DNA from: Lysobacter sp. Root76
GTDB taxonomy: Bacteria; Pseudomonadota; Gammaproteobacteria; Xanthomonadales; Xanthomonadaceae
Direction of reading: 5' to 3'
Assembly (NCBI RefSeq): GCF_001428685.1
Contig: NZ_LMIK01000001.1
Location: 166,550 to 230,549 of the forward strand
DNA length: 64,000 nucleotides
This document shows, piece after piece, positions 18,066 through 27,298 of the stretch. The notes below the pieces were generated by a model, which saw only the letters and a program-made list of their open reading frames with translations, was not told where the DNA came from and searched no databases. Position numbers and translations under genes: made by a program. How positions within the stretch are numbered: position 1 is the first letter of the stretch; each line of letters starts with the position of its first letter.

Positions 18066-18361
18066 GGCAGCACCCGCTTGAACGGGCGCACGTCGACGCG
18101 GGTGTAGACGCCGGCGGCGACGTAAGGGTCGGCGTCGGCCCAGGCGCGTGCGGCGTCCAGGGATTCGAACTCGGCCACGATCAGGCTGCCGCTGAAGCCG
18201 GCCGGACCGGGATCTTCGGCGTCGATCGCGGGACACGGGCCAGCCAGCATCAGCCGGCCTTCGTCGCGCAGCGCGTGCAGGCGCGCGATGTGGTCCGGGC
18301 GTGCCGCCAGCCGTTGGGGCAGCACGTCGCTGCCGTCATAACCTTCGATGAGATACCACAT
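18062..18361 (-). CDS. yciI: YciI-family protein
   Basis: 99 residues from [10 protein letters not shown]; the frame opens seven codons earlier but the usual family start is this methionine. Conserved points are the paired His/Asp region ([20 protein letters not shown]), GPCPAI and the C-terminal [19 protein letters not shown] of the ferredoxin-like dimer fold. Function in the cell is poorly known; related enzymes are dehalogenase-like or muconolactone-isomerase-like. It is translationally coupled to bolA. Confidence 0.9.
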   Translation of the reverse strand: MWYLIEGYDGSDVLPQRLAARPDHIARLHALRDEGRLMLAGPCPAIDAEDPGPAGFSGSLIVAEFESLDAARAWADADPYVAAGVYTRVDVRPFKRVLP

Positions 18362-18539
18362 GTGATTCCGGTCAACCTCCAAGCGTGATGCGGGGTTCTG
18401 GGTTCAGCAAATTGAGGGAAATCCCGATTGCATGAACGCAGGTCGATCGCGTCCTAATCGCGGGTCCCGCACAGGGGAACGTGACAACCGGGACATCTTC
18501 ATTCGGCGGCTGCGCCGCCATCAACTCAGGAGGAGTGAC

Positions 18540-19793
18540 ATGAAGTCGAATTCCGTGAAAGCCACGGCCGCGATCGTGAGCATGATACTCGCAGGTTCCG
18601 CGGTCGCCGCCGGCAAGCCGCTGGTGAGCAGCACCGCCACGCTGGCCAAGGCGAGCAACGAAGCCGCGCTGGAGAATCTGCTGTCCAGCGCCTCGACCGG
18701 CAACGTGCGCCTGGTCAAGGTCGACGCGACCGCCGTGGACGAGCCGCAGATCGAGATCGAGCTCGACGGCCGCGTATTCACCGCCAACCGCAACAAGGTC
18801 GAACGCACCGAGACCGGCGACACCGTCTGGTACGGCAACTTCGGCCCGCGCATCAGCGCCAAGACGCTGTCGGGCGTGGATCCGCTGAATTCGGCGATCC
18901 TGGTCCGCAGCGGCGACACCGTCACCGGCACCCTGCGCAGCAACGGCAAGCTCTACCGCGTGCGCCCGCTGCCCGGCGGCGAACACGCGATCGTCGAAGT
19001 CGACGAAAGCCGCCTGCCGGCCGAACACCCCCACGACTACAACCGCCTGCCGACCATCCGCATGACCGCGCCCGCTCCTACCGACGACGGCCGGGTCGGT
19101 GCGCTCGGCATTCCGCCGGGCCCGACCGCGACCATCCGGGTGATGGTGGTGGCGACCAACCAGGCGGTGGCGGCCTACGGCGGCAACATGCAGTCGCTGA
19201 TCCAGCTGGCGGTGGCCGAGTCCAACCAGGGCTACGTGAATTCCAACGTCGGCATCAACCTGGTCCTGGCCAGCTACAGCACCACCAGTTACACCGAATC
19301 GGGCAACTTCAGCACCGACCTGGCCCGCTTCCGCGGCACCAGCGACGGCTACATGGACAGCATCCATACCACCCGCAACAGCAGCGCCGCCGACGTGGGC
19401 GTGATCATCCTCAACAACAGCTCGTACTGCGGGCTGGCGTCGGGCATCGGCTCGACCGCGGCGACCGCGTTCGCGTCGGTGTACTGGGACTGCGCGACCG
19501 GCTACTACAGCTTCGCCCATGAGATCGGGCACCTGCAGAGCGCGCGCCACGACCCGGCCACCGATCCGTCCACCAGCCCCTACGCCTACGGTCACGGCTA
19601 TCGCTACCAGCCGGCCACCGGCACGCGCTGGCGCACGATCATGGCCTACAGCTGCAGCCCCAGCTGCACGCGGCTGAACTACTGGTCCAACCCCAGCATC
19701 AGCTACGGCGGCGTGCCGATGGGCACCGCGACCCAGAGCGACAACCAGCGCGTGCTGGTCAACACCAAGGCCACCGTGGCCGGGTTCCGCTGA
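18540..19793 (+). CDS. Secreted M72-family (peptidyl-Asp) metalloprotease
   Basis: 417 residues with a strong ribosome site (CAGGAGG seven bases upstream), a signal peptide (MKSNSVKATAAIVSMILAGS) and a propeptide of about 170 residues. The zinc site HEIGHLQSARHD near residue 326 matches the HExxHxxxxxHD form of the M72 peptidyl-Asp metallopeptidases (Asp-N type) rather than the glycine-containing metzincin form. A downstream Met-turn candidate, TIMAYSC, follows. Mature-domain cysteines suggest disulfides. These extracellular enzymes cut before Asp and suit a predatory or lytic lifestyle. It stands alone after the divergent yciI-bolA pair. Confidence 0.85.
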   Translation: MKSNSVKATAAIVSMILAGSAVAAGKPLVSSTATLAKASNEAALENLLSSASTGNVRLVKVDATAVDEPQIEIELDGRVFTANRNKVERTETGDTVWYGNFGPRISAKTLSGVDPLNSAILVRSGDTVTGTLRSNGKLYRVRPLPGGEHAIVEVDESRLPAEHPHDYNRLPTIRMTAPAPTDDGRVGALGIPPGPTATIRVMVVATNQAVAAYGGNMQSLIQLAVAESNQGYVNSNVGINLVLASYSTTSYTESGNFSTDLARFRGTSDGYMDSIHTTRNSSAADVGVIILNNSSYCGLASGIGSTAATAFASVYWDCATGYYSFAHEIGHLQSARHDPATDPSTSPYAYGHGYRYQPATGTRWRTIMAYSCSPSCTRLNYWSNPSISYGGVPMGTATQSDNQRVLVNTKATVAGFR

Positions 19794-19798
19794 GCGGG

Positions 19799-19854
19799 CC
19801 TGGTTGAACCAGCCTGGTTGAACCGGCCTGGCAGAACCAGCCCGGCTGAACCGC
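19799..19854. repeat. 14-bp tandem repeat, four copies
   Basis: Units of exactly 14 bases start at 19799, 19813, 19827 and 19841 (consensus CCTGGTTGAACCAG, itself partly palindromic). The array starts six bases after the protease stop codon. Confidence 0.8.
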
Positions 19855-20399
19855 AATCGCCGCACTGGCATGGGACACGCCGGGCGCATGCCGCCCGGCA
19901 CACTCCGCACCGCCCCGCTGAACGCCGGCGCACCCGGCGTGGCACGTCCAGCGCCGGCCCCCCGGCCGGTGCTGGACACTGCGGGCGCAAGCCCTTACCC
20001 TAAGTGTCAATTGCCCGAGGCCGGACGCAGCGGCCCGTCGCGACAGGTCTCCCACACCGTCGCCACGTCCAGCACCCGCATCTCATGAATGCGCCGGTGC
20101 AGTGCTGCAGACCACCGGCCCGCGCCCGCAACCCTCTCGTTCTTCGTCGCCACGCCCTGCCGCGCGGTGCACGGGTCGAGCCGTTCGGGCCAAGCACGAC
20201 CTTTTAGCTTCGCCTCGCCTTCGACCCAACCGGTCCGCGTCAGCCGCCGGTTCGTGCAGGTACCTCCGGGTGCCGGTCGCAGCGCGCGGATCCGTGGTTG
20301 CCGAAACCCGTCGTCACCGGCGCCGTTGCTCCTGGGGCCAGACCGCCCACCGCAACGTCGCCACCAGCAGTGCCCACGGCCCGGAGGGGCCGGCCCCGA
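19855..20399. other. Intergenic stretch before scpA, no gene recognised
   Basis: I see no convincing gene in these 545 bases; the open frames have no family similarity. It contains a perfect 14-bp-arm hairpin at 19946-19977 (GTCCAGCGCCGGCC / GGCCGGTGCTGGAC, CCCC loop) without a T-tract. The promoter of the scpAB-rluB operon is presumably in its second half. Confidence 0.5.
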
Positions 20400-21398
20400 A
20401 TGACCAACGAAAACGTGTCCGACGAAGCGCTGCCCGACGAGCCCGCGCCCGACGATTCCGCGGCGGACGCTCCCGCCGCCGGCGTCGAGCCCGCGCCGGC
20501 GGCGCCCGAAGACACCGCGCCCGCTGCGGCCGCCGCGAGCCGTCCGCAGCAACAGGAAATGCCGCTGGCGACGATCCACGGCCAGCCGGTGCTGCAGATC
20601 CCGCAGGACCTGTACATCCCGCCGGACGCGCTGGAAGTCATCCTGGACGCGTTCGAAGGCCCGCTGGACCTGCTGCTGTACCTGATCCGGCGCCAGAACC
20701 TGGACATCCTCGACATCCCGGTGGCGGACATCACCCGCCAGTACGTCGAGTACATCCAGGCCATGCACGAGATGCGTTTCGAGCTGGCCGCCGATTACCT
20801 GGTCATGGCCGCGATGCTGGCCGAGATCAAGTCGCGCATGCTGCTGCCGCGCGCGCCCAACGAGGAAGGCATCGAGGAAGACCCGCGCGCCGACCTGGTC
20901 CGGCGCCTGCAGGAGTACGAGCGCTTCAAGAAGGCGGCCGAGGACATCGACTCCCTGCCCCGCCAGGACCGCGACACGGTCCCGGTGCAGGCCTTCGTCC
21001 CGGACCGCGCGTCGATCCGCCTGCCGCCGCCGGTGGACCTGAAGGAAATGCTGCTGGCCCTGCACGACGTGTTCAAGCGCGCCGAGCTGTACACCCAGCA
21101 TGCGATCAAGCGCGACGCGCTGAGCGTGCGCCAGCGCATGGGCGAGCTGCTCACGCGCATGGCCGACGGCGTGTTCCACCGCTTCGAGTCGCTGTTCACG
21201 GTCGAAGAAGGCCGCTTGGGCGTGGTGGTGACGTTCCTGGGTCTGCTCACGCTGGCCAAGGAGCAACTGATCGAGATCGTCCAGGAAGGCCCGCTGGAAC
21301 CCATCTACGTCAAGTCGCTGGCGCTGATGAAGGACCCCGACGAGATCGAGCTCAGCAGCGAGTTCGACCACGCCGCCAACGACGACCCGGCGGGCTGA
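20400..21398 (+). CDS. scpA: Segregation and condensation protein A
   Basis: 332 residues. The first 80 are an acidic Ala/Pro-rich extension. The conserved kleisin N-domain follows (LDAFEGPLDLLLYLIRRQN near residue 83, then VADITRQYVEYIQ). Helices with FELAADYLVMAAMLAEIKSR and a C-terminal winged-helix region follow. ScpA bridges the two SMC heads with ScpB to form the bacterial condensin that organises chromosomes. GGAGGGG lies a dozen bases before the ATG. scpB and rluB follow in the same direction, the usual Xanthomonadaceae order. Confidence 0.95.
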   Translation: MTNENVSDEALPDEPAPDDSAADAPAAGVEPAPAAPEDTAPAAAAASRPQQQEMPLATIHGQPVLQIPQDLYIPPDALEVILDAFEGPLDLLLYLIRRQNLDILDIPVADITRQYVEYIQAMHEMRFELAADYLVMAAMLAEIKSRMLLPRAPNEEGIEEDPRADLVRRLQEYERFKKAAEDIDSLPRQDRDTVPVQAFVPDRASIRLPPPVDLKEMLLALHDVFKRAELYTQHAIKRDALSVRQRMGELLTRMADGVFHRFESLFTVEEGRLGVVVTFLGLLTLAKEQLIEIVQEGPLEPIYVKSLALMKDPDEIELSSEFDHAANDDPAG

Positions 21399-21483
21399 CC
21401 GCCCGCACCTTCCGGGCCGCGCGTCCGCCCTGCGGGCGCGACGGCCGCAAGCCCCGCATACCACGGTACGAAACGCACGCCCC

Positions 21484-22488
21484 ATGGACCAACACTTCGT
21501 CACCCGCATCGTCGAGGCCGCCCTGCTCGCGGCCAACCAGCCGCTGACCCTGGCGCAGCTGCACAGCCTGTTCCCGGAAGACCAGCCGGCGCCCGCCGAC
21601 AGTGTCGAGCAGGCGCTGGAAGCGCTGCGCGAGGGCTGCAAGGAGCGCGGCGTGGAACTGGTCGAGCTGGCCTCCGGCTTCCGCTATCAGGTCCAGGCCG
21701 ACGTCCACCCCTGGGTGGCGCGCCTGTGGACGGAACGTCAGACCCGCTACACCCGCGCCACCCTGGAAACCCTGGCCCTGATCGCCTACCGCCAGCCGAT
21801 CACGCGCGGCGAGATCGAGCAGGTCCGCGGCGTCGCGGTCAACAGCAACATCATCAAGGCCCTGGAAGAACGCGAGTGGATCCGCGTGGTCGGCCACCGC
21901 GACGTGCCCGGCAAGCCGGCGCTGTTCGGCACCACCAAGACCTTCCTGGACTATTTCGGCCTCAAGCGCCTGGACGAGCTGCCGCCGCTGTCGGAACTCA
22001 AGGACATCGGCGACCTGGAGCCGCAACTGCAGTTCGACGGCCCGCCGGCGCCCAGCCAGATCGAAGCCGGCGGCATCGGCAACGGCGGCAACGCCGAGGA
22101 CGCGCAGGCCGACAACGATGAGGCCGGCAACGAGGACATCGGCGACGACGAACTCGGCGGCACTGAAGCCGAAGCCGACGACGCGAACGTCGAAAGCGCG
22201 GACGACGCGGACGCCGACGCCGACACCGATTCCGAAGCACCCGAACCCACCGCCGTCGCCGATTCCAGCACCGAAACCGGCGCCGACGACACCGACGCAG
22301 GCGATTCCGCCGGCGCCGGGCAAGACGACACACCCGAATCCGTCCCCATGGACGACCCCGATGCCGCGCCGGGCGAGCGCGCGGCAGACGCGAACGATCA
22401 CGAGCAAGACCCTCACGCCGTCGAGACGACGACCGTTCCGGAACCAGAGGCCGAGTCCGAAGACGACCGGCCGGAGCAACAGAAATGA
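21484..22488 (+). CDS. scpB: Segregation and condensation protein B
   Basis: 334 residues. Two winged-helix domains occupy residues 1-175 (RIVEAALLAANQPLTLAQL, then RATLETLALIAYRQPITRGE and VPGKPALFGTTKTFLDYFG). The remaining 150 residues are a strongly acidic Asp/Glu/Ala tail, longer than in most ScpB proteins. It dimerises and binds ScpA in the SMC complex. The stop overlaps the rluB start by four bases (ATGA). Confidence 0.95.
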   Translation: MDQHFVTRIVEAALLAANQPLTLAQLHSLFPEDQPAPADSVEQALEALREGCKERGVELVELASGFRYQVQADVHPWVARLWTERQTRYTRATLETLALIAYRQPITRGEIEQVRGVAVNSNIIKALEEREWIRVVGHRDVPGKPALFGTTKTFLDYFGLKRLDELPPLSELKDIGDLEPQLQFDGPPAPSQIEAGGIGNGGNAEDAQADNDEAGNEDIGDDELGGTEAEADDANVESADDADADADTDSEAPEPTAVADSSTETGADDTDAGDSAGAGQDDTPESVPMDDPDAAPGERAADANDHEQDPHAVETTTVPEPEAESEDDRPEQQK

Positions 22489-24161
22489 GCGAACACAAAC
22501 CCCGCAAGCTTTCCCTGAAGCGCAGCGGTGACGCCGCCTCCACCGAGGCGCCGCGTCTGGAAGAGCGCCTGCACAAAGTGCTGGCGCAGGCCGGACTGGG
22601 CTCGCGCCGCGCGCTCGAACAGCGCATCGCCGACGGCCTGGTCAAGGTCAACGGCGAAACCGCGCAGATCGGCATGAGCATCAAGGGCGGCGACAAGATC
22701 GAACTCGACGGCCGCAGTTTCGTCGCCAGCGCGCTGACCGAGCCGGCCCGGGTGCTGATGTACAACAAGCCCGAAGGCGAAGTCACCACCCGCGACGATC
22801 CCGAAGGCCGTCCGACCATCTTCGAATCCCTGCCCGCCCTCAAGGGCGCGCGCTGGATCGCGATCGGCCGCCTCGACATCAACACCACCGGTCTGCTGCT
22901 GCTGACCACCGACGGCGAGCTCGCCAACGCGCTGATGCACCCGTCGTTCGAAGTCGAACGCGAATACGTCTGCCGCGTGCGCGCACCGGAAGGCCAGGAC
23001 AAGGTCGCCGACAACATCGTCGACCGCCTCGCCCGCGGCGTCTCGCTGGACGACGGCCCGGCCAAGTTCGACGAGATCGAGCGCATCGGCGGCAGCGACT
23101 CGCACGACTGGTTCCGGGTCGTGGTGAAGGAAGGCCGCAACCGCGAAGTGCGCCGCCTGTGGGAGTCGCAAGGCTGCCAGGTCAGCCGCCTCAAGCGCAT
23201 CCGCTACGGCACCGTCTCGCTGCCGCGCGAACTGCTGCGCAGCCAGTCGCAGGAGCTCGCGTCCGACAAGGTCGAGAGCCTGCGTACCGAACTGGGCCTG
23301 GAAGACGGCACCCCGTCGGCGCTGACGCTGCAGCCGGTGATCGGCCAGCGCAAGGCCACCAAGTCCACCGTGCACCTGTCCGGCGGCGAGCGCTCGCCGG
23401 GCTACGTCAGCGGCCACAACACCGCCGACGAAGGCCGCGAACTGCGCCGCTTCGACAACGTCCGCGAAGATCGCGGCGGTCGCGGCCGCGGCGGTCCGCG
23501 CAAGCACGGCGGCCTCACGGTCAGCGGCGAAGCCGCGGCCAACCAGTCGCAGAAGCCGTTCAAGCAGCGCAAGGACAAGGGTCCCAAGCCGCTGCCGGAC
23601 GGCAATCCGGCGGCGTTCCGCACCTGGTACGTGCCCGATGGCGTCGACACCGGCCCCAGCGGTCATCGTAATCCCGACAGCCGCGGCCCCAAGAAGCCCT
23701 ACGGCGGCAAACCCGGCGGCGGCGGTCGTCCCGGTGCCGGCGGCGGCGCCCGCAGCGGCGGCGGCTACGGCGGCCAGGGCCGCTCCGAGCGCGGTCCGGG
23801 CGGTGGCGGCGGCTTCGGCGGCGAACGCAGCGGCGGTGGAAACAGCCCCTACGGCGAACGTCGTGGCGGCGGCGGTGGCGGTCAGGGACAAGGTCAGGGC
23901 CAGCGCTCGCGTCCGTACGGCCATCCGGGCAACGCACCCAGCTTCCCGTCCGATCACGCCAACCCGGGCGCGGGCGGCTTCAACCCCTACGGCGATCGTC
24001 CGCGCAGCCCGCGTCCGGCCGGCGGCCCGGGCGGCAAGCCCGGCGGTCGTCCCGGCGGCGCGCCGCGCCCCGGCGGCGCGCGCCCGAACCCGAACGGCCC
24101 GCGTCCCGGCGGCCCGCGCGGCGGCGGCCGTCCCGGCGGCGGTCGCGGTCCGCGTGGCTGA
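22485..24161 (+). CDS. rluB: 23S rRNA pseudouridine-2605 synthase RluB with Gly/Arg-rich tail
   Basis: 558 residues. An S4 RNA-binding domain (RLHKVLAQAGLGSRR, near residue 25) precedes the RsuA/RluB catalytic domain with the Asp motif GRLDINTTGLLLLT near residue 128 and the KEGRNREVRRLWE loop. The enzyme isomerises U2605 in 23S rRNA. Residues from about 300 to the end are a Gly/Arg/Pro-rich disordered tail, much longer than in E. coli RluB (291 residues). This RGG-like tail is frequent in this family in Xanthomonadaceae and probably adds RNA affinity. It ends the scp operon; a strong terminator follows. Confidence 0.93.
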   Translation: MSEHKPRKLSLKRSGDAASTEAPRLEERLHKVLAQAGLGSRRALEQRIADGLVKVNGETAQIGMSIKGGDKIELDGRSFVASALTEPARVLMYNKPEGEVTTRDDPEGRPTIFESLPALKGARWIAIGRLDINTTGLLLLTTDGELANALMHPSFEVEREYVCRVRAPEGQDKVADNIVDRLARGVSLDDGPAKFDEIERIGGSDSHDWFRVVVKEGRNREVRRLWESQGCQVSRLKRIRYGTVSLPRELLRSQSQELASDKVESLRTELGLEDGTPSALTLQPVIGQRKATKSTVHLSGGERSPGYVSGHNTADEGRELRRFDNVREDRGGRGRGGPRKHGGLTVSGEAAANQSQKPFKQRKDKGPKPLPDGNPAAFRTWYVPDGVDTGPSGHRNPDSRGPKKPYGGKPGGGGRPGAGGGARSGGGYGGQGRSERGPGGGGGFGGERSGGGNSPYGERRGGGGGGQGQGQGQRSRPYGHPGNAPSFPSDHANPGAGGFNPYGDRPRSPRPAGGPGGKPGGRPGGAPRPGGARPNPNGPRPGGPRGGGRPGGGRGPRG

Positions 24162-24233
24162 GGTCTGACAGACGATTGACGCCGATCTTTCGCGGTTCGC
24201 TTTCAGGGCAAATCGCGTCGGATTCCGGTTCGA

Positions 24234-24264
24234 CCAAAGGGCGCTGCGGCGCCCTTTGGTTTTT
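24234..24264 (+). terminator. Intrinsic terminator after rluB
   Basis: Perfect 11-bp stem CCAAAGGGCGC / GCGCCCTTTGG with a TGCG loop followed by TTTTT, 73 bases after the rluB stop codon. Confidence 0.9.
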
Positions 24265-24370
24265 GTGGCGGCGCTATCGCGTCCTTTGTTTTTGCGGCGG
24301 CACGGCGCGCTTTAGTTTTTGCGGCAGCGCTGCCGCACCTCTGTTCTTGCGACGGCACCGTTCGCCCTCA
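24259..24370. repeat. ~28-bp degenerate tandem repeat, four copies
   Basis: Units beginning GTTTTTGCGGCGGCRC start at 24259, 24288, 24315 and 24343 (spacings 29, 27, 28). The first one overlaps the T-tract of the rluB terminator, as if the terminator edge had been amplified. The remaining 205 bases before the next gene hold nothing I can name. Confidence 0.65.
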
Positions 24371-24575
24371 TCCGCCCCGCAGGCATCTTTCCCGCCCGCG
24401 GGAACAGAACGCAGCCAGGGCTTGCGGCTTGGCTCGCGAGTCGCCGTTCGGATAAGGCTTCGCTCCCTGGAGCCGTGTGCCCAAGCTTGAGCATCCCGCC
24501 TGCCCCGTCGACTTCACATTCGCCCCATCCACGCTTCATCGCCTCGCGCGACAGTGGCGGCGTCCCCTGATTCGG

Positions 24576-25745
24576 ATGCACGCCATGTCCCGCCACGACC
24601 CCTCCTACGACTGCGACGTGCTCGTGGTCGGCGCCAGCTTCGCCGGTGCGGCCTGCGCGCTCGCGGCCGCGCGCGCCGGCCTGCGCGTGACCGTGCTGGA
24701 ACGCAAGACCGATCCTGGCGAACGCCTGCACACCACCGGCATCGTGGTCAAAGAGGCCGCCGAGCAGACCTGGCTCAACCGCGCGCCCAGCGACTGCCTG
24801 CACCGGGTCGAGCGCGTGCGGCTGTACTCGCCGCGCCTGCGCAGCCTGGCCCTGAATGCGCCGGGCTACTACTTCCTCACCACCGACACGCCGCGGTTGA
24901 TGCGCTGGTTGGCCGACGAACTGCGCCGCAACGGCGTCGACCTGCGTCTGGGCGCGTCCTTCACCCAGGCCCGTCGCGACGGCGACGGCTGGCAGGTCGA
25001 AGGCATGTCGCAGGGCCTGCTGCCGATCGCCTGCCGCGCGCGTTGCCTGGTCGGCGCGGACGGCGCCAAGTCGCGCGTGGCCGAGCGCGCCGGGCTGGGC
25101 CGGGTCAGCGAGTTCCTGTACGGCATCGAATACGAGTTCGCCGGCGCCAGCCTGCCCGAGCCCGACGCCCTGCACTGCTTCGTTAGCAAGCGTTACGCGC
25201 CGGGCTACATCGGCTGGGTCGCGCAGAATCCGACCGGCGTGCAAGCCGGTCTGGCCCTGCGCCACGATCCCGAACGCGCGCGCGTGCCCGACATCGACGG
25301 TTTCCTGGCCCGGGTCGGCGCCCTGGTCGGCCTGCCCGCCGATACCGTGCCGGACTCGACCCGTGCCGGGCTGATTCCCTGCGGCGGCCCGGTGTTCCCG
25401 CTGGCACGCGACGGCGCGCTGCTGACCGGCGATGCCGCCGGCATCGTCTCGCCGGTGACCGCCGGCGGCATCCATTCGGCCTGGGCGCACGGCTGGACCC
25501 TGGGCCAGGCCTTGGCCGCGCATGTACGCGGCGGCGGCCCGGCGCCTGAGCAGGTCGCGATCGACAGCGCGCCGCGCTTCCGCACCAAGCGTGCGTTGCG
25601 CTGGGCCTTCGACCGCTTCCAGTTCGACTGGCCGTTCGACCTGCTGCTGCATTCGGCGCCGCTGCGTTGGGCGGCCGAGCAGGTGTATTTCCACAAGCGC
25701 GGCGAGAGTCAGGCGCAGGCGCGGTCGATGCGGCGGGTGGACTGA
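24576..25745 (+). CDS. FAD-dependent oxidoreductase (geranylgeranyl reductase-like)
   Basis: 389 residues. The N-terminal Rossmann fold binds FAD through VVGASFAGAACALAAARAG with Glu after the second strand (LERKTDPGE). The second FAD motif GDAAGIVSPVTAGGIHSAW near residue 285 is characteristic of the geranylgeranyl/digeranylgeranyl reductase and halogenase-like group of p-hydroxybenzoate-hydroxylase-fold flavoproteins. A polar C-terminal helix region may meet the membrane. Natural substrate unknown; reduction of an isoprenoid lipid or oxidation of a small aromatic are both possible. A second ATG at 24585 is an alternative start; neither has a strong ribosome site. Confidence 0.8.
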   Translation: MHAMSRHDPSYDCDVLVVGASFAGAACALAAARAGLRVTVLERKTDPGERLHTTGIVVKEAAEQTWLNRAPSDCLHRVERVRLYSPRLRSLALNAPGYYFLTTDTPRLMRWLADELRRNGVDLRLGASFTQARRDGDGWQVEGMSQGLLPIACRARCLVGADGAKSRVAERAGLGRVSEFLYGIEYEFAGASLPEPDALHCFVSKRYAPGYIGWVAQNPTGVQAGLALRHDPERARVPDIDGFLARVGALVGLPADTVPDSTRAGLIPCGGPVFPLARDGALLTGDAAGIVSPVTAGGIHSAWAHGWTLGQALAAHVRGGGPAPEQVAIDSAPRFRTKRALRWAFDRFQFDWPFDLLLHSAPLRWAAEQVYFHKRGESQAQARSMRRVD

Positions 25746-25853
25746 AGCGCCCGCAAGCCCGGCCGGGCCTGCGGATACGCGGCGCCGGGGCGAGTTTCAT
25801 GCGGATCGTCGCGAGCGTGCGACGGCTATTCCCACGGCCCCGCGCGACGAGCC

Positions 25854-27071
25854 TTATTTCGCTGCGCTGAGTTCCTCGAACCATGCCAGCGTCGGCGCAT
25901 AGCTCAGCGCGGCACTGTTCCAATGATCGACCGCTCCCAAGGGATGCAGTGACAAGTTGCCGCCGCGCGGCTTCGCATAATCGTAGAAGGCCCGCGCCGA
26001 CTCCGGCAGCACGTCGGTGTCGGCCTCGCCGTAGTAGATCCGGAACGGCGCCGCCGGTGTCCAGGCGTAAGTCTGGTTTTCGTCCAGCGCGCGGGCGAAC
26101 CCGGTGTCGTCCCCGGCTTCGAACGCGCGCAGGAACTGTGGCTGGAACAAGCGACGCGCGTCCGTCGGCAGTGCGGGCACGACCTGCTCCGGCGCCTTGG
26201 TGCCGTCGAACAGCGCGGGCACGGCGTCGGCGTACTCGCGAGTCAGCATCTCGTCCAAGGGATGGCCGTAGTAGATCGAATAGGCGTTGGCGATGAAGGC
26301 GAAATAACCGGCGTTGTTCGCCGCCGAGGCATGCGCGGGCGAAATCTTGCGCAGCATCAGCGCGTGCAGGTCGTAAGGTCCGGCGATGCCGACCGAGCCG
26401 TGCAGCCGATAGCCGGGCAGCGGTTCGCGCTCGAGCGCGCGATGCAGGCCGGCGACGCTCTGGCCGCCCTGCGAGAATCCCATCAGGTACAAGGACGGCG
26501 ACCCGCTGCGCCGCAGGCGCGCACGCGCGCTACGTAGCGCGCGCAGCAAGTCGATCGAGGCGTCGACCTGCGCGGCAACGATGACGTAAGCCTGCGGACA
26601 GGTCGAGACGCCCAAGCCGATGTAATCGGGCAGCACGACTTCGAAGCCGTTGCCGGCGAACACCGCGGTCTCCTCGTTGCCGTCGACGCGGTCGGGCAGC
26701 GAGGGCGACGACGCTCGGGTCATCTGGGTGCCATGCAAGTACATCACGGTGCCCTTCGGCGCCGCGCCGCGTTCGGGCACCGACCACAGCCCTGAGGCCC
26801 GGGTCGGACGCCCCTGCGACCGGGTCCAGTACACGATGCGGTAGAGCTTGGCGCCACCGGCGACGGCGATGCCGCCTGGGAACTCGGAGGCGATCTGTTG
26901 CAGGTGCGCTTGGTCGAACGATCCCAGAGGTTCCACGGCGATGAGGTCGCCGCGGCCCTGCCCTTGCGCCGCTTCTTCGCGGGCGGCGGCGGCGGGCCGA
27001 TGCGCGCTGCAGCCTGCGAGCGCTATCGCGCCGGCCGCGATCAGGCCGAGGATCGTTTTCAAATGTGGCAT
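25854..27071 (-). CDS. Alpha/beta-hydrolase lipoprotein
   Basis: 405 residues from MPHLKTILGLIAAGAIALAGC, a lipoprotein signal with the lipobox Cys at 23; the longer frame to 27155 lacks similarity. The alpha/beta-hydrolase core has VMYLHGTQ (oxyanion strand), the nucleophile elbow GFSQGG near residue 205, and candidate Asp (YYGEADTDVLP) and His (GAVDHWNS) of the triad near residues 360 and 390. The size and pattern resemble secretory lipases (LIP-like). It would sit on the periplasmic face of a membrane. Substrate unknown. Confidence 0.82.
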   Translation of the reverse strand: MPHLKTILGLIAAGAIALAGCSAHRPAAAAREEAAQGQGRGDLIAVEPLGSFDQAHLQQIASEFPGGIAVAGGAKLYRIVYWTRSQGRPTRASGLWSVPERGAAPKGTVMYLHGTQMTRASSPSLPDRVDGNEETAVFAGNGFEVVLPDYIGLGVSTCPQAYVIVAAQVDASIDLLRALRSARARLRRSGSPSLYLMGFSQGGQSVAGLHRALEREPLPGYRLHGSVGIAGPYDLHALMLRKISPAHASAANNAGYFAFIANAYSIYYGHPLDEMLTREYADAVPALFDGTKAPEQVVPALPTDARRLFQPQFLRAFEAGDDTGFARALDENQTYAWTPAAPFRIYYGEADTDVLPESARAFYDYAKPRGGNLSLHPLGAVDHWNSAALSYAPTLAWFEELSAAK

Positions 27072-27298
27072 CCGTGATTCCCGCAGCCGGGCCCCGGTCG
27101 GCGCGACCGGGGCCCGGCTACGTTTCGGCAAAGCGGCAATGGGGCACAGTGCCATCGGTCACGCGCGCAACGCCGGCCGGGGCCGCGCGACCGGCAGCGC
27201 ACTGGCGTGTTCGCTTCGTGTTCGCTTCGTGTTCGCTCCGGACACGCCTTGATCGACGGCGCGGAGGTGGCATCGCCCCCCCGTCCCGATACCGGGAT

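Noticed and set aside
22413-23957. 514-codon minus-strand frame opposite rluB
   Set aside because: Shadow of the Gly/Arg-rich rluB tail, Ala/Arg low complexity.
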